Assembly (NCBI GenBank): GCA_910575035.1
Contig: CAJTDL010000001.1
Location: 62,001 to 126,000, forward strand
DNA length: 64,000 bases
DNA from: Lachnospiraceae bacterium
GTDB lineage: Bacteria > Bacillota > Clostridia > Lachnospirales > Lachnospiraceae
Direction of reading: 5' to 3'
The notes under the pieces are model-generated. The model worked only from the letters and a program-made list of their open reading frames with translations, did not search any database and was not told where the DNA came from. Shown piece after piece: positions 51,203-59,481 of this stretch. The position numbers and the translations under genes were made by a program. Positions within the stretch are counted from its first letter, which is position 1. Every line of letters begins with the position of its first letter.

Positions 51203-53344
51203 TTACAATTTCATAGTGAGCTGTATACGCTTTTTCTGCAGATCTACGTTCAGGACTTTTACTTCTACGATATCCCCTACGCTGACGGCTTCCAGAGGGT
51301 GTTTGATATACCGTTCGGACATTTGGGAAATGTGCACTAACCCGTCCTGGTGTACGCCGATGTCTACGAAGGCACCGAAATCAATGACGTTGCGCACGGT
51401 TCCTTTCAGGATCATTCCAGGTGTCAGGTCTTTCATTTCCAGGACGTCGGTGCGCAGGATTGGCTTGGGCATTTCGTCCCGGGGATCCCTTGCGGGCTTC
51501 TCCAGTTCCTTGACGATATCCTGCAGTGTCATTTCCCCGATTTCCAGTTCCTCTGCCAGTTGTTTGTAATTGGAAATTTTTTTGGAAATGCCAGATAGTT
51601 TGCCGCCGCGGATGTCGGAGGGGCTGCAGCCCAATTTTTCCAGGAGCTTTAAGGCTGCGCCATAGCTTTCTGGGTGGACGCTGGTGCCGTCTAAGGGGTT
51701 TTGGCCATCCAGGATTCGCATAAAGCCAGCGCATTGTTCGAAGGCTTTGGGGCCTAATTTGGCTACCTTTAATAGTTGGGCGCGGGTTAGGAAGCGTCCG
51801 TTTTCTTCACGGTAAGCCACGATATTTTTGGCGATGGTTTTTGTGATTCCGGAAATATAGCCAAGCAGGGAGGCGGAGGCGGTGTTTAGATTCACGCCTA
51901 CTTTGTTGACGCAGTCTTCTACGACGCCGCCTAATGCATTGCTGAGCTTTTTCTGGTTCATGTCGTGCTGGTACTGGCCTACGCCAATGGATTTGGGATC
52001 GATCTTTACTAGCTCTGCCAGGGGGTCTTGCAGGCGCCTTGCGATGGAGGCGGCGCTCCGCTGGCCTACGTCAAAGTTTGGAAATTCTTCTGTGGCCAGT
52101 TTGCTGGCAGAGTAGACGGAGGCACCTGCTTCATTTACGATCACATATTGTATAGGCTTTGGGATTTCCTTGAGCAGATCCACAATAATCATTTCAGATT
52201 CGCGGGAAGCGGTGCCGTTTCCTACGGAAATCAGAGAAATGTCGTATTTCTGGATCAGCTGTTTTAAGGTGGCCTTGGAGGCTTCTACTTTGTTCTGGGG
52301 GGCAGTGGGGTAGATGACGGTGGTATCTAGGACTTTTCCGGTAGGGTCCACCACGGCCAGCTTGCAGCCTGTGCGGAAGGCGGGATCCCAGCCCAGGACT
52401 ACCCTTCCGGCAATGGGGGGCTGCATTAAAAGCTGCTCCAGGTTTTTGCCAAATATGCGGATGGCGCCGTTTTCTGCCTGTTCTGTTAATTCATTGCGGA
52501 TTTCCCGTTCAATGGCTGGGGCAATCAGGCGTTTGTAGCTGTCTTCGATAACAGCTTTCAAAATGGGGGTGGTGTGTGGGTTATTCTGTGTGATCACTTT
52601 TTTCTCCAGGTATTGTGTGATCTGTTCGGTGGGGGCTTCCACTTTAATGGTCAGGATTTTTTCGGCTTCTCCGCGGTTCAGGGCTAAGACGCGGTATCCG
52701 GCCAGCTTTGCCAGGCTATCTTCAAAATCATAGTACATTTCATAGACAGAGTCTGCTTCTGGGTCTTTGGCAGTGGAAATGATTTTACCGGCGCGCATGG
52801 TGCGTTCGCGGATATATTTTCGGTAATGGGCTTCATCGGAAATCAGTTCTGCGATGATATCCATGGCTCCGGCTATGGCGCCCTCTGCAGAATCTACGCC
52901 TTTTTCACTGTCAAGATATGCTTTTGCCTCTGTTTCCAGGGGAGTGTTTGTCATTTGCAGCAGGATAAGGTTTGCCAGTGGCTCCAAGCCTTTTTCCTTG
53001 GCAATGGTGGCACGGGTACGCCGTTTGGGGCGATAGGGCCGATATAAATCCTCTACGGCTACAAGGGTTTCGGCAGCAAGGATCTGCCGGCGGATTTCTT
53101 CGGTTAGCTTTCCCTGTTCCTCAATGCTGGACAGAACCTGCTCTTTTTTCTCTTCTAAATTCCGCAGGTAGGTTAGGCGGTCAAATAGGTTGCGGAGCAC
53201 TTCGTCATTTAAAGCGCCAGTGGCTTCCTTTCGGTATCTTGAGATAAAGGGGATGGTATTTCCCTCATCAATCAGCTTTACGGCAGCTTCTGCCTGCTGG
53301 CTGCGGATGTTTAGTTCCTCTGCTAATTTTGCAATAATATCCAT
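51203..53344 (-). CDS. tex: Tex-family S1 RNA-binding protein
   Basis: A 713-residue Tex protein with N-terminal helical region (LAEELNIRSQQAEAAVKLIDEGNTIPFISRYRKE), a YqgF-like core (GWDPAFRTGCKLAVVDPTGKV, VGNGTASRESE), tandem helix-hairpin-helix (VNLNTASASLLGYISGITKTIAKNIVAYREENG) and a C-terminal S1 domain (MILKGTVRNVIDFGAFVDIGVHQDGLVHISQMS). It binds nucleic acids and is linked to transcription processivity. The start ATG on the minus strand is preceded by AAAGGAG. Length and domain order match the family. Confidence 0.96.
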   Translation of the reverse strand: MDIIAKLAEELNIRSQQAEAAVKLIDEGNTIPFISRYRKEATGALNDEVLRNLFDRLTYLRNLEEKKEQVLSSIEEQGKLTEEIRRQILAAETLVAVEDLYRPYRPKRRTRATIAKEKGLEPLANLILLQMTNTPLETEAKAYLDSEKGVDSAEGAIAGAMDIIAELISDEAHYRKYIRERTMRAGKIISTAKDPEADSVYEMYYDFEDSLAKLAGYRVLALNRGEAEKILTIKVEAPTEQITQYLEKKVITQNNPHTTPILKAVIEDSYKRLIAPAIEREIRNELTEQAENGAIRIFGKNLEQLLMQPPIAGRVVLGWDPAFRTGCKLAVVDPTGKVLDTTVIYPTAPQNKVEASKATLKQLIQKYDISLISVGNGTASRESEMIIVDLLKEIPKPIQYVIVNEAGASVYSASKLATEEFPNFDVGQRSAASIARRLQDPLAELVKIDPKSIGVGQYQHDMNQKKLSNALGGVVEDCVNKVGVNLNTASASLLGYISGITKTIAKNIVAYREENGRFLTRAQLLKVAKLGPKAFEQCAGFMRILDGQNPLDGTSVHPESYGAALKLLEKLGCSPSDIRGGKLSGISKKISNYKQLAEELEIGEMTLQDIVKELEKPARDPRDEMPKPILRTDVLEMKDLTPGMILKGTVRNVIDFGAFVDIGVHQDGLVHISQMSERYIKHPLEAVSVGDIVEVKVLNVDLQKKRIQLTMKL

Positions 53345-53572
53345 GTGATTTCTCCTTTAGGCTTTTGCGAAAAATAGGGGGGCATATAATTCTGTCTTAG
53401 GTGGTTTTTTGGAAAAATATCTTTATGATTGTTTTCTGGATGATGATTAGAAAATTTTTCGGGTTGTGCAAGTATGTTTCCAAAAATCTTTGGAATGCGT
53501 GAATAATGCGTTCCAACTTGGCAAAAGAGGTTGCCTGGCCACACTGATAGAATTTTTTGTATGCTTTTTTCT

Positions 53573-53601
53573 ATTGTAGCGGATAATATTTATCCTGTCA
53601 A
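53573..53601 (-). promoter_or_regulatory. Sigma-A promoter of tex with operator-like palindrome
   Basis: On the minus strand TTGACA (53596-53601), a 17-base spacer and TACAAT (53573-53578). The spacer contains the inverted repeat GGATAA-TAT-TTATCC, which could bind a regulator. The leader to tex is about 220 bases. The rest of 53345-53822 holds no gene I can support apart from the tRNA promoter. Confidence 0.75.
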
Positions 53602-53760
53602 TTTTGGGGGGCTTTGGCTTTTGTATTTTTTTATGAGCAGTGGTTATTGTATTTAGGGGGGCAGGAAATTAAGGGGGATGGCTAAGCGTCCGTCAGTGAG
53701 AGGCCAGGTGGGAATTTGGGACTGGGTGTGGGAAAAATCAAAAATTTTTGAAAAAAGTGC

Positions 53761-53789
53761 TTGCAATATGAGACAACTTGTGATAATAT
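53761..53789 (+). promoter_or_regulatory. Putative promoter of the tRNA operon
   Basis: TTGCAA at 53761-53766, a 17-base spacer and TAATAT at 53784-53789, about 34 bases before the first tRNA. The match is moderate. Confidence 0.5.
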
Positions 53790-53822
53790 TAATGCGTTGC
53801 AGATACAGAAATTATATTTTTA

Positions 53823-53894
53823 GGCTCCTTGGTCAAGCGGTTAAGACATCGCCCTTTCACGGCGGTAACACGGGTTCGATTCCCGTAGGAGTCA
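53823..53894 (+). tRNA. tRNA-Glu (TTC)
   Basis: GGCTCCT pairs with AGGAGTC, with a TTC anticodon in CCTTTCACGG and T-loop GGTTCGATTCC. CCA is not encoded. First of six tRNAs in a row. Confidence 0.95.
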
Positions 53895-53912
53895 TTTCAT
53901 AGTTAATATTGT

Positions 53913-53985
53913 GCCGATGTGGCTCAATTGGCAGAGCAGCTGATTTGTAATCAGCAGGTTATCGGTTCGAGTCCGATCATCGGCT
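53913..53985 (+). tRNA. tRNA-Thr (TGT)
   Basis: Acceptor GCCGATG/CATCGGC, anticodon TGT in GATTTGTAATC, T-loop GGTTCGAGTCC. CCA is not encoded. Confidence 0.95.
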
Positions 53986-54005
53986 TGTGTTGATTCAATC
54001 AACTT

Positions 54006-54079
54006 GGACCTTTAGCTCAGTTGGTTAGAGCAACCGGCTCATAACCGGTCGGTCCTGGGTTCGAGTCCCCGAAGGTCCA
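54006..54079 (+). tRNA. tRNA with CAT anticodon (Met, or lysidine-type Ile)
   Basis: Acceptor GGACCTT/AAGGTCC, anticodon CAT in GGCTCATAACC. The loop does not settle elongator Met against Ile-CAT. The T-stem has one mismatch (CTGGG against CCCCG). CCA is not encoded. Confidence 0.9.
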
Positions 54080-54103
54080 TTTTATTAACTATGACATATA
54101 TAT

Positions 54104-54177
54104 GGCCTAGTGGCTCAGTTGGTTAGAGCGCCGCCCTGTCACGGCGGAGGTCGAGGGTTCGAGTCCCTTCTGGGTCG
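54104..54177 (+). tRNA. tRNA-Asp (GTC)
   Basis: Acceptor GGCCTAG with CTGGGTC, anticodon GTC in CCTGTCACGG, T-loop GGTTCGAGTCC. Two G-U pairs in the acceptor stem. Confidence 0.95.
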
Positions 54178-54237
54178 TTTGCATGAAGCGTTTTATAAGA
54201 GATTTCGAGTTTAGCGTGGAAGTGTGCAAAGCAATAT

Positions 54238-54310
54238 GGGATCTTAGCTCAGCTGGGAGAGCATCTGCCTTACAAGCAGAGGGTCATAGGTTCGAGCCCT
54301 ATAGGTCCCA
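54238..54310 (+). tRNA. tRNA-Val (TAC)
   Basis: Acceptor GGGATCT/AGGTCCC, anticodon TAC in GCCTTACAAGC, T-loop GGTTCGAGCCC. Confidence 0.95.
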
Positions 54311-54315
54311 TTCGT

Positions 54316-54399
54316 GCCGCAGTGGCGGAACTGGCAGACGCGCAGGACTTAAAATCCTGTGGTGGCGACATCGTACCGGTTCGATTCCGGTCTGCGGCA
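54316..54399 (+). tRNA. tRNA-Leu (TAA)
   Basis: An 84-base class II tRNA with acceptor GCCGCAG/CTGCGGC, anticodon TAA in GACTTAAAATC, and a long variable arm (TGGTGGCGACATCGTA). Confidence 0.95.
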
Positions 54400-54410
54400 C
54401 TCGTATCAAG

Positions 54411-54451
54411 TGTCTCAAACCTTTATGGATGAAGGGTTGAGGCATTTTTTT
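54411..54451 (+). terminator. Terminator of the tRNA operon
   Basis: TGTCTCAAACCTT (54411-54423) pairs with AAGGGTTGAGGCA (54432-54444) with one G-U and one mismatch, followed by seven T. Confidence 0.85.
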
Positions 54452-54484
54452 ATTCCTGCGGGCAATGAGGCAAGTGCCGTGCTA
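54449..54484. repeat. Short dispersed repeat, shared with 48411-48445
   Basis: CCTGCGGGCAATGAGGCAAG then TGCCGTGCT resembles TTTGCGGGCAATAAGTTAAG then TGCCGTGCT at 48418. Such shared intergenic pieces may be a small dispersed element. Confidence 0.45.
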
Positions 54485-54568
54485 AGAGCCCTGTGGATGT
54501 TTGTGGAAGATGGGTATAGAATCATATTGCCAGTAAATGAAGAAAAATAATGTGAAAGGAGTGGCTCG

Positions 54569-54874
54569 ATGATTAAGCATATCGTTATGTTCAAGCTCAA
54601 GGAAGGGGCTAATGGAAAGTCAGCTATGGAAAATGCAAGGGAAGCGCAGGCAAAGGCGGCTGCACTGAAGGATGTGGTGCCTTCTGTGGAAAATATGGAA
54701 GTGGTATGTAATTCTCCGGCAGCAGATGGGACGAATTATGAGTTGGCTCTGATTTGTGACTTTAAGGATATGGAGGCTCTGGATGCATATCAGACCCATC
54801 CGGAGCATGTGAAATTTGGGGCTTATATTACGTCTGTAAGGGAAGCCAGGGCCTGCATTGATTACGAATATTAA
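54569..54874 (+). CDS. Dabb-family stress-responsive A/B barrel protein
   Basis: A 101-residue protein of the Dabb family: MIKHIVMFKLKEGANG, VENMEVVCNSP, NYELALICDFKDMEALDAYQTHPEHVKFGAYI. These dimeric barrels occur widely with no settled biochemical role. AAAGGAG lies before the ATG. It is downstream of the tRNA terminator, so it has its own promoter. Ordinary and intact. Confidence 0.93.
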   Translation: MIKHIVMFKLKEGANGKSAMENAREAQAKAAALKDVVPSVENMEVVCNSPAADGTNYELALICDFKDMEALDAYQTHPEHVKFGAYITSVREARACIDYEY

Positions 54875-55007
54875 AAATGGCTTTGAAAAAGCGCTGTTGG
54901 GGGAGCAGGGCTTGCGTTGCTTATTTTTGTTTTTAGAAAGAGTTTTAGAAAGCAGCGCTGTTAGGGGAACCGTGGATTTAGCCACAAATTTTATAGTATT
55001 TTCTGGA

Positions 55008-55045
55008 ACAGAGCATGTTTGAGGCTTTATGGGAACATGCTCTGT
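55008..55045. terminator. Hairpin between convergent genes
   Basis: ACAGAGCATGTT at 55008-55019 pairs perfectly with AACATGCTCTGT at 55034-55045. It lies between the Dabb gene (plus) and the GH18 gene (minus), the position of a shared terminator, but the T-tract is weak on both sides. Confidence 0.55.
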
Positions 55046-55119
55046 ATTGTTATGTTTGGATAGGTGTTTTAGGGAAAGCGTCAGATTTATCCGCCTGGGT
55101 AATAATCCAGACAGCCACA

Positions 55120-56289
55120 CTAAGCACCCTGTGGGGATGTGCGGATATTTGGCTTGGCAATGGAGAAGGTGTCTGCCAATAGCAGCCAGTTTGCGCGGAA
55201 GAGGCGCATAATCTGCCAGTAGCCCATGCCGCGCAGGCCATATTCTTTTACTAATCCAAACTTTGCGGACAGGCTCCGTACATCTTCAAACCATACCTCA
55301 TGGATCAATCCTTCAGAACTATAATTGAAATAAGGCGATTGGGCAGTTTCATCGAATTGGATCGTGGCATTGTGGGAAATGGCAATTTGGACAGCCTCCA
55401 CATTTCCTATGGTGGCGGCTTTGGAAGCGCCTTGTATAAAGGGGAGCGTCCAGTCATAGCCATAGTTGGGGATGCCTAAATGGATTTTAGGGGCAGGGAT
55501 TTTTGTCAGGGCGTACTCCACTACCTGGCGGACCTTGTTTAGGGGGGCTATGGCCATAGCGGGCCCATAGGTATAGCCCCATTCATATGTCATCAGCAGG
55601 ACGTAATCTGCGGCTTCGCCCAGAAGGGCATAGTCCTTTCCTTCGTATAATAATCCAGTCTGTGTGTCGGAGGTTTTAGGAGCCAGGGCTACGGATACAG
55701 GATAGCCAAGGGCGTTTATGGCCGTGCGCACTTCGCGGACAAAATTGGCAAAGGGGATTTTGTCTTCTGGTAAGATATATTCAAAGTCAATATCCACGCC
55801 TTCAAAGCCGCGTTCCGTGATCTGTTGGGAAAGGTTTGCGATCAGGTTCTGTATGGCTGACGCATCGTTGATGAGCTGATTGATCAGGTAATTGCTGAAA
55901 CGCCCAGTAGAATCGAAGGGCGTTAAGGTCAGGATAGGGGCTGCGCCGTAAGATTTTGCAAGGGTAAGCATGAAGGTATCGTCCAAAGCGGGCGGCAGTA
56001 AGGTTCCATCCAGCGTAAAACCATAAGAAAATATAAAAAGGTCAGAAAGGTAGGGTAGGGTTTGGGTCAGCGTATCCCGTTCAATGAAGGGGTAGGCATA
56101 TCCTCCCACATGGACGAAGGGGGTGGCTTCGTCAGTGGGTTCTTCTGTAGGGAGAAAGAGGGATTGGCCAACTGCCAAAGGATATGGGTAGGCGAGTTGG
56201 TTGGCGTAAATAATGGATTGTGGGGAGAGGCTGTAAAGGGCGGCGATGCTGTCTATCGTATCATTTGGTTGGACGGTGTATATGGCCAT
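55120..56289 (-). CDS. LysM-GH18 spore-type glycoside hydrolase (YaaH/SleL-like)
   Basis: A 389-residue protein with one N-terminal LysM (IYTVQPNDTIDSIAALYSLSPQSIIYANQL...VGQSLFLP), then a GH18 barrel with the catalytic GVDIDFEYI (DxxDxDxE) and a YEWGYTYGPAMAIAPL region. No signal peptide is seen, typical of spore-coat or cortex-lytic enzymes made in the mother cell. Relatives act on cortex peptidoglycan in germination; most have two LysM repeats, here one. The upstream DNA has a 36-bp tandem duplication. Confidence 0.9.
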   Translation of the reverse strand: MAIYTVQPNDTIDSIAALYSLSPQSIIYANQLAYPYPLAVGQSLFLPTEEPTDEATPFVHVGGYAYPFIERDTLTQTLPYLSDLFIFSYGFTLDGTLLPPALDDTFMLTLAKSYGAAPILTLTPFDSTGRFSNYLINQLINDASAIQNLIANLSQQITERGFEGVDIDFEYILPEDKIPFANFVREVRTAINALGYPVSVALAPKTSDTQTGLLYEGKDYALLGEAADYVLLMTYEWGYTYGPAMAIAPLNKVRQVVEYALTKIPAPKIHLGIPNYGYDWTLPFIQGASKAATIGNVEAVQIAISHNATIQFDETAQSPYFNYSSEGLIHEVWFEDVRSLSAKFGLVKEYGLRGMGYWQIMRLFRANWLLLADTFSIAKPNIRTSPQGA

Positions 56290-56312
56290 GTGTTAAGGTT
56301 CCTTTTTTGATT

Positions 56313-56384
56313 AAGGTATGAAAAAAAGGAAGATTGTTGACAGGTATAAAGGTATGAAAAAAAGGAAGATTGTTGACAGGTATA
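56313..56384. repeat. Exact 36-bp tandem duplication upstream of GH18 gene
   Basis: Two identical 36-base units (56313-56348 and 56349-56384). On the minus strand each contains CATACCTTA with an AC about 15 bases upstream, resembling the mother-cell sigma-E/K pattern (AC-N16-CATAnnnTA). It may be a duplicated promoter of the GH18 gene. Confidence 0.7.
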
Positions 56385-56481
56385 TTTGTGAAGTTAGTTC
56401 CAGGAAAAAATCTTTCTGAATCCCCGCCAATTAGCCACTAATTAAATTTAGTAAATGTTTATATAATTTAGTAAATATATA

Positions 56482-56510
56482 TTTACAGATAAGGCTTTCT
56501 ATGGTATTCT
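56482..56510 (+). promoter_or_regulatory. Sigma-A promoter of the TauE-type transporter
   Basis: TTTACA at 56482-56487, a 17-base spacer and TATTCT at 56505-56510. Directly upstream are two AATTTAGTAAAT-like repeats (about 56444-56476), candidate operator half-sites. Confidence 0.6.
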
Positions 56511-56548
56511 TAACAGGAAAATTTGAATCATAGGAGGGTACATTCCCC

Positions 56549-56587
56549 ATGGCTTGCTGCGGGGAGTTTCATTTGGCGTTAAGATAA
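56549..56587 (+). CDS. Putative Cys-rich leader peptide (12 aa)
   Basis: MACCGEFHLALR in a 13-codon frame, with TAGGAGGG at 56531-56538 before the ATG. Its start region can form a hairpin (ATTCCCC / GGGGAGT around 56542 and 56561). The paired Cys codons ahead of a sulphur-type transporter suggest translation-controlled expression, but this is inference. Confidence 0.4.
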   Translation: MACCGEFHLALR

Positions 56588-56652
56588 ATCTTATATTATA
56601 TGGGGCTGGTGCGGGAATTGCGTAGCATTATTTATGGAAGGGAAGGTATTGT

Positions 56653-57435
56653 ATGGATTTTTTTGTGGCTTTTGCAGCAGTTTGCGCCTATATTGTAAAG
56701 GGAATGTGTGGGTTTGCAAATACATTGGTGTTCAGCACAATTCTGGGTTTTTCCAGGAATAATATCCATATTTCGCCTGTAGAGCTTTTGGTGGGATTTC
56801 CGTCAAATCTTCTAATCGTATGGAAGGAGCGGCAGGCGCTTTCTGCAAAAATATATTTGCCCTTATCCCTGATGGTGATTATGGGGAGCATTCCAGGGGC
56901 ATTTTTTCTGAAAAATACAGATGCGCGCTGGATGAAGGTGATTTTTGGATTCGTGGTGGCAGGGATTGGGATAGAAATGCTGCTGCGGGAGAGACAGCAG
57001 GAGAAGAAAAGGCGTTCCATCTTATCAGAACCTGTCGTGCGTACAGAAAGTATCAGCATGCATGGTAAGGCAAAAAGCCCGTCCATCCTATTAGGGGTTA
57101 TAGGGATTCTGTCAGGTGTGCTCTGCGGGATGTTTGGTATTGGCGCACTGCTTGCTGCCTATGTGAGCAGGGCTACAGACAATAGCAGCAGTTTTCGTGG
57201 AAATATATGCGTGGTGTTTCTGGTGGAAAATACCTTTCGTGTGTTCTTATATTCAGGCTTTGGGATTTTAAACCAGGAAGTATGGAAATTAGCCTGTGGC
57301 GTAATGCCTTTTATGGTTTTAGGATTGGCTGTGGGGATGCTTTTATCAAAAAAATGCGGTGAAAAAGCAATAAAGCAAGCAGTAACGGTGATGCTTGTAT
57401 TATCTGGCATTTCTTTAGTGGCTGGCAATATTTAA
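56653..57435 (+). CDS. TauE/SafE-family membrane transporter
   Basis: A 260-residue polytopic membrane protein with about eight hydrophobic segments and a two-fold repeat typical of TauE/SafE: AYIVKGMCGFANTLVFST in the first half and LSGVLCGMFGIGALLAAYV in the second, with a charged cytoplasmic linker (RERQQEKKRRS). Family members export sulphite, sulphoacetate or related organosulphur compounds. AAGGTATTGT precedes the ATG; the promoter at 56482 and the Cys-rich leader ORF lie upstream. Confidence 0.9.
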   Translation: MDFFVAFAAVCAYIVKGMCGFANTLVFSTILGFSRNNIHISPVELLVGFPSNLLIVWKERQALSAKIYLPLSLMVIMGSIPGAFFLKNTDARWMKVIFGFVVAGIGIEMLLRERQQEKKRRSILSEPVVRTESISMHGKAKSPSILLGVIGILSGVLCGMFGIGALLAAYVSRATDNSSSFRGNICVVFLVENTFRVFLYSGFGILNQEVWKLACGVMPFMVLGLAVGMLLSKKCGEKAIKQAVTVMLVLSGISLVAGNI

Positions 57436-57996
57436 TCTGTCACGGGTTTAATTATTCAGGATTTAATTCTCCGCAGCTTTGCAGCGTACAAATTAATGAC
57501 GGGCGTAGCGAGTCTCGGACAGATTCCCCGCATCTTTGCCTCAGTTAGAATTTTACCAAGCAAAGCTCGATTGGGGCAAATACCTCTTGGCTCTGCTGCC
57601 AGGAATTTATTCCTCATTTGCATATTCGGAAATATAAATGTGTTGAGACACTGCTGCAGCTGCAAACTTATACTATTACTCCGGCGGTTAAATTCCACAA
57701 CATTTTGCTTGCCCAAATCTCCATCCGCTACGTTGTCAGCACTCGCTGCAGCTTAATCTTCCGCCTTACATATGAAGATTTGTTCTGCGCAAAGCCTCCA
57801 GATTCCCGCAAAATCCCCCAAATTATCTCCAAAAGCATCCCCCAAAATAAAAACTAAGCCTCCCATAAATCAGCATAACATTTTTTTGACATCAAAAATT
57901 AATAAATTTTTAAACACATTTATTCCTAAATTTTGTCACATTGTGATATACTGTAACGGAGTTTAATGATTGTATAATATAGAGAGGATAAGCATT
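57436..57996. other. Gene-poor spacer before uppP
   Basis: No convincing gene. The minus strand (57456-57716) has an 86-codon frame with an internal repeat (RGICPNRALL and RGICPRLATP), possibly a remnant or repeat element. The last 150 bases before uppP are AT-rich and contain TATAAT at 57973. Confidence 0.4.
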
Positions 57997-58812
57997 ATGT
58001 CAGAAATTTGGAAAGCTGTGGTATACGGCATTGTAGAAGGCATTACGGAATGGCTCCCTGTCAGCAGCACCGGGCATATGATCCTGTTGGAGGAGATTAT
58101 GCCAATGAAGGTGTCGCAGGAATTTTGGAGTATGTTTTTGGTGGTAGTGCAGTTGGGGGCAATTATGGCGGTAGTCCTGATGTTTTGGGATCGGATTTTC
58201 CCATTTCGGTTTCGGGGGGGAGAAAAGATAGACTGGGGGATCATGAACCTGTGGGGAAAAATTTTAGTGGCCTGCGTTCCGGCAGGAATTGTAGGGGTAT
58301 TGTTTGACGATTGGCTGGAGGAGCATTTGTATAATTTTTGGGTTGTTGCAGTAATGCTGATTTTTGTGGGCATTCTGTTTATTTTTGTGGAAAACAGGAA
58401 TAAAGGCGTGCGCCCTATGATCCGAAATACAGATGAATTAACTTATAAGGTAGTGTTGTTGATTGGCCTGTTCCAGTTAGCAGCAGCCGTGTTCCCAGGG
58501 ACGTCACGTTCGGGCGCTACGATTATTGGCGCGCTGCTGATTGGCGTATCCCGTACAGCGGCAGCGGAATTTACGTTTTATTTGGCAATTCCTGTGATGT
58601 TTGGCGCAAGCTTTTTGAAGCTTTTAAAATTTGGCCTGGACTTTACAGGGGAAGAGCTGGGGATCCTTATGACAGGCCTTGGGGTTTCGTTTGTGGTGTC
58701 TGTAATGGTGATCCGTTTCTTAATGGGATATATCAGGAAACATGATTTTAAGGTGTTTGGATGGTACCGGATTATTTTAGGAGGAGCTGTGCTAGTGTAT
58801 TTTAGCGTGTAG
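57997..58812 (+). CDS. uppP: Undecaprenyl-diphosphatase
   Basis: A 271-residue BacA/UppP membrane protein with the two signature motifs GIVEGITEWLPVSSTGHMIL and FPGTSRSGATIIGALLIG. It recycles the C55 lipid carrier for cell wall and glycan synthesis. The ATG at 57997 with AGAGAGG about 10 bases upstream is preferred over the ORF start at 57970. It is followed by pth and mfd on the same strand. Confidence 0.96.
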   Translation: MSEIWKAVVYGIVEGITEWLPVSSTGHMILLEEIMPMKVSQEFWSMFLVVVQLGAIMAVVLMFWDRIFPFRFRGGEKIDWGIMNLWGKILVACVPAGIVGVLFDDWLEEHLYNFWVVAVMLIFVGILFIFVENRNKGVRPMIRNTDELTYKVVLLIGLFQLAAAVFPGTSRSGATIIGALLIGVSRTAAAEFTFYLAIPVMFGASFLKLLKFGLDFTGEELGILMTGLGVSFVVSVMVIRFLMGYIRKHDFKVFGWYRIILGGAVLVYFSV

Positions 58813-58886
58813 TGTTCATTGGCGCGCCAGCCCAGGTGGGTGCGGTTAGAAAAACACTTATTTTAGGCGGGAAAAGGAGAGATACG

Positions 58887-59447
58887 ATGATTGTGATCGC
58901 GGGATTGGGAAATCCTACCAGGCGGTATGAGAAGACCAGGCATAATGTGGGGTTTGAGGTAATTGACATGCTGGCTGGGAAATATCATATAAAGATAAAA
59001 GAAAAAAAGCACAAGGCATTGTGTGGGGCAGGGGTAATTGAGGGGCAGAAGGTGCTTCTGGTGAAGCCCCAGACTTTTATGAACCTGAGCGGGGAAAGCA
59101 TTGGCGCAATCTTGAATTTCTATAAGGCCGAGCCGGAAAAGGATTTGATTGTAGTCTATGATGATGTCAGCCTTGTGCCAGGCAGGCTGCGGATCCGCAA
59201 GAAAGGAAGCGCCGGCGGGCACAATGGCGTAAAGAGCATTATCAGCCATATTGGGACACAGGAGTTTCAGCGCATTAAGGTGGGCGTTGGGGAAAAGCCG
59301 CCAGGCTGGGATCTGGCGGATTATGTGTTAGGCCGTTTTTCCAGGGAAGAACGAAAGCTGGCGGCAGAGGCCTATGAGAGGGCCTGCGATGCCATTGGGC
59401 TTATGGTGCAGGGGGAGACAGACCGCGCCATGAATCAATTTAATTAA
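58887..59447 (+). CDS. pth: Peptidyl-tRNA hydrolase
   Basis: A 186-residue Pth with MIVIAGLGNPTRRYEKTRHNVGF (catalytic His), KPQTFMNLSGESI (Asn), VVYDDVSLVPGRLRIRKKGSAGGHNGVKSI and the C-terminal FQRIKVGVGEKP. It frees peptides from stalled peptidyl-tRNA. AAAGGAG precedes the ATG at 58887; the ORF extension to 58812 is not needed. Confidence 0.97.
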   Translation: MIVIAGLGNPTRRYEKTRHNVGFEVIDMLAGKYHIKIKEKKHKALCGAGVIEGQKVLLVKPQTFMNLSGESIGAILNFYKAEPEKDLIVVYDDVSLVPGRLRIRKKGSAGGHNGVKSIISHIGTQEFQRIKVGVGEKPPGWDLADYVLGRFSREERKLAAEAYERACDAIGLMVQGETDRAMNQFN

Positions 59448-59481
59448 ATTGGCAATATCCGTTTTGCGAATGGAGGCATTC

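Noticed and set aside
53823-54399. Integration (att) site of an element at the tRNA cluster
   Set aside because: All six tRNAs are intact, with no integrase or duplicated tRNA end in the flanks.
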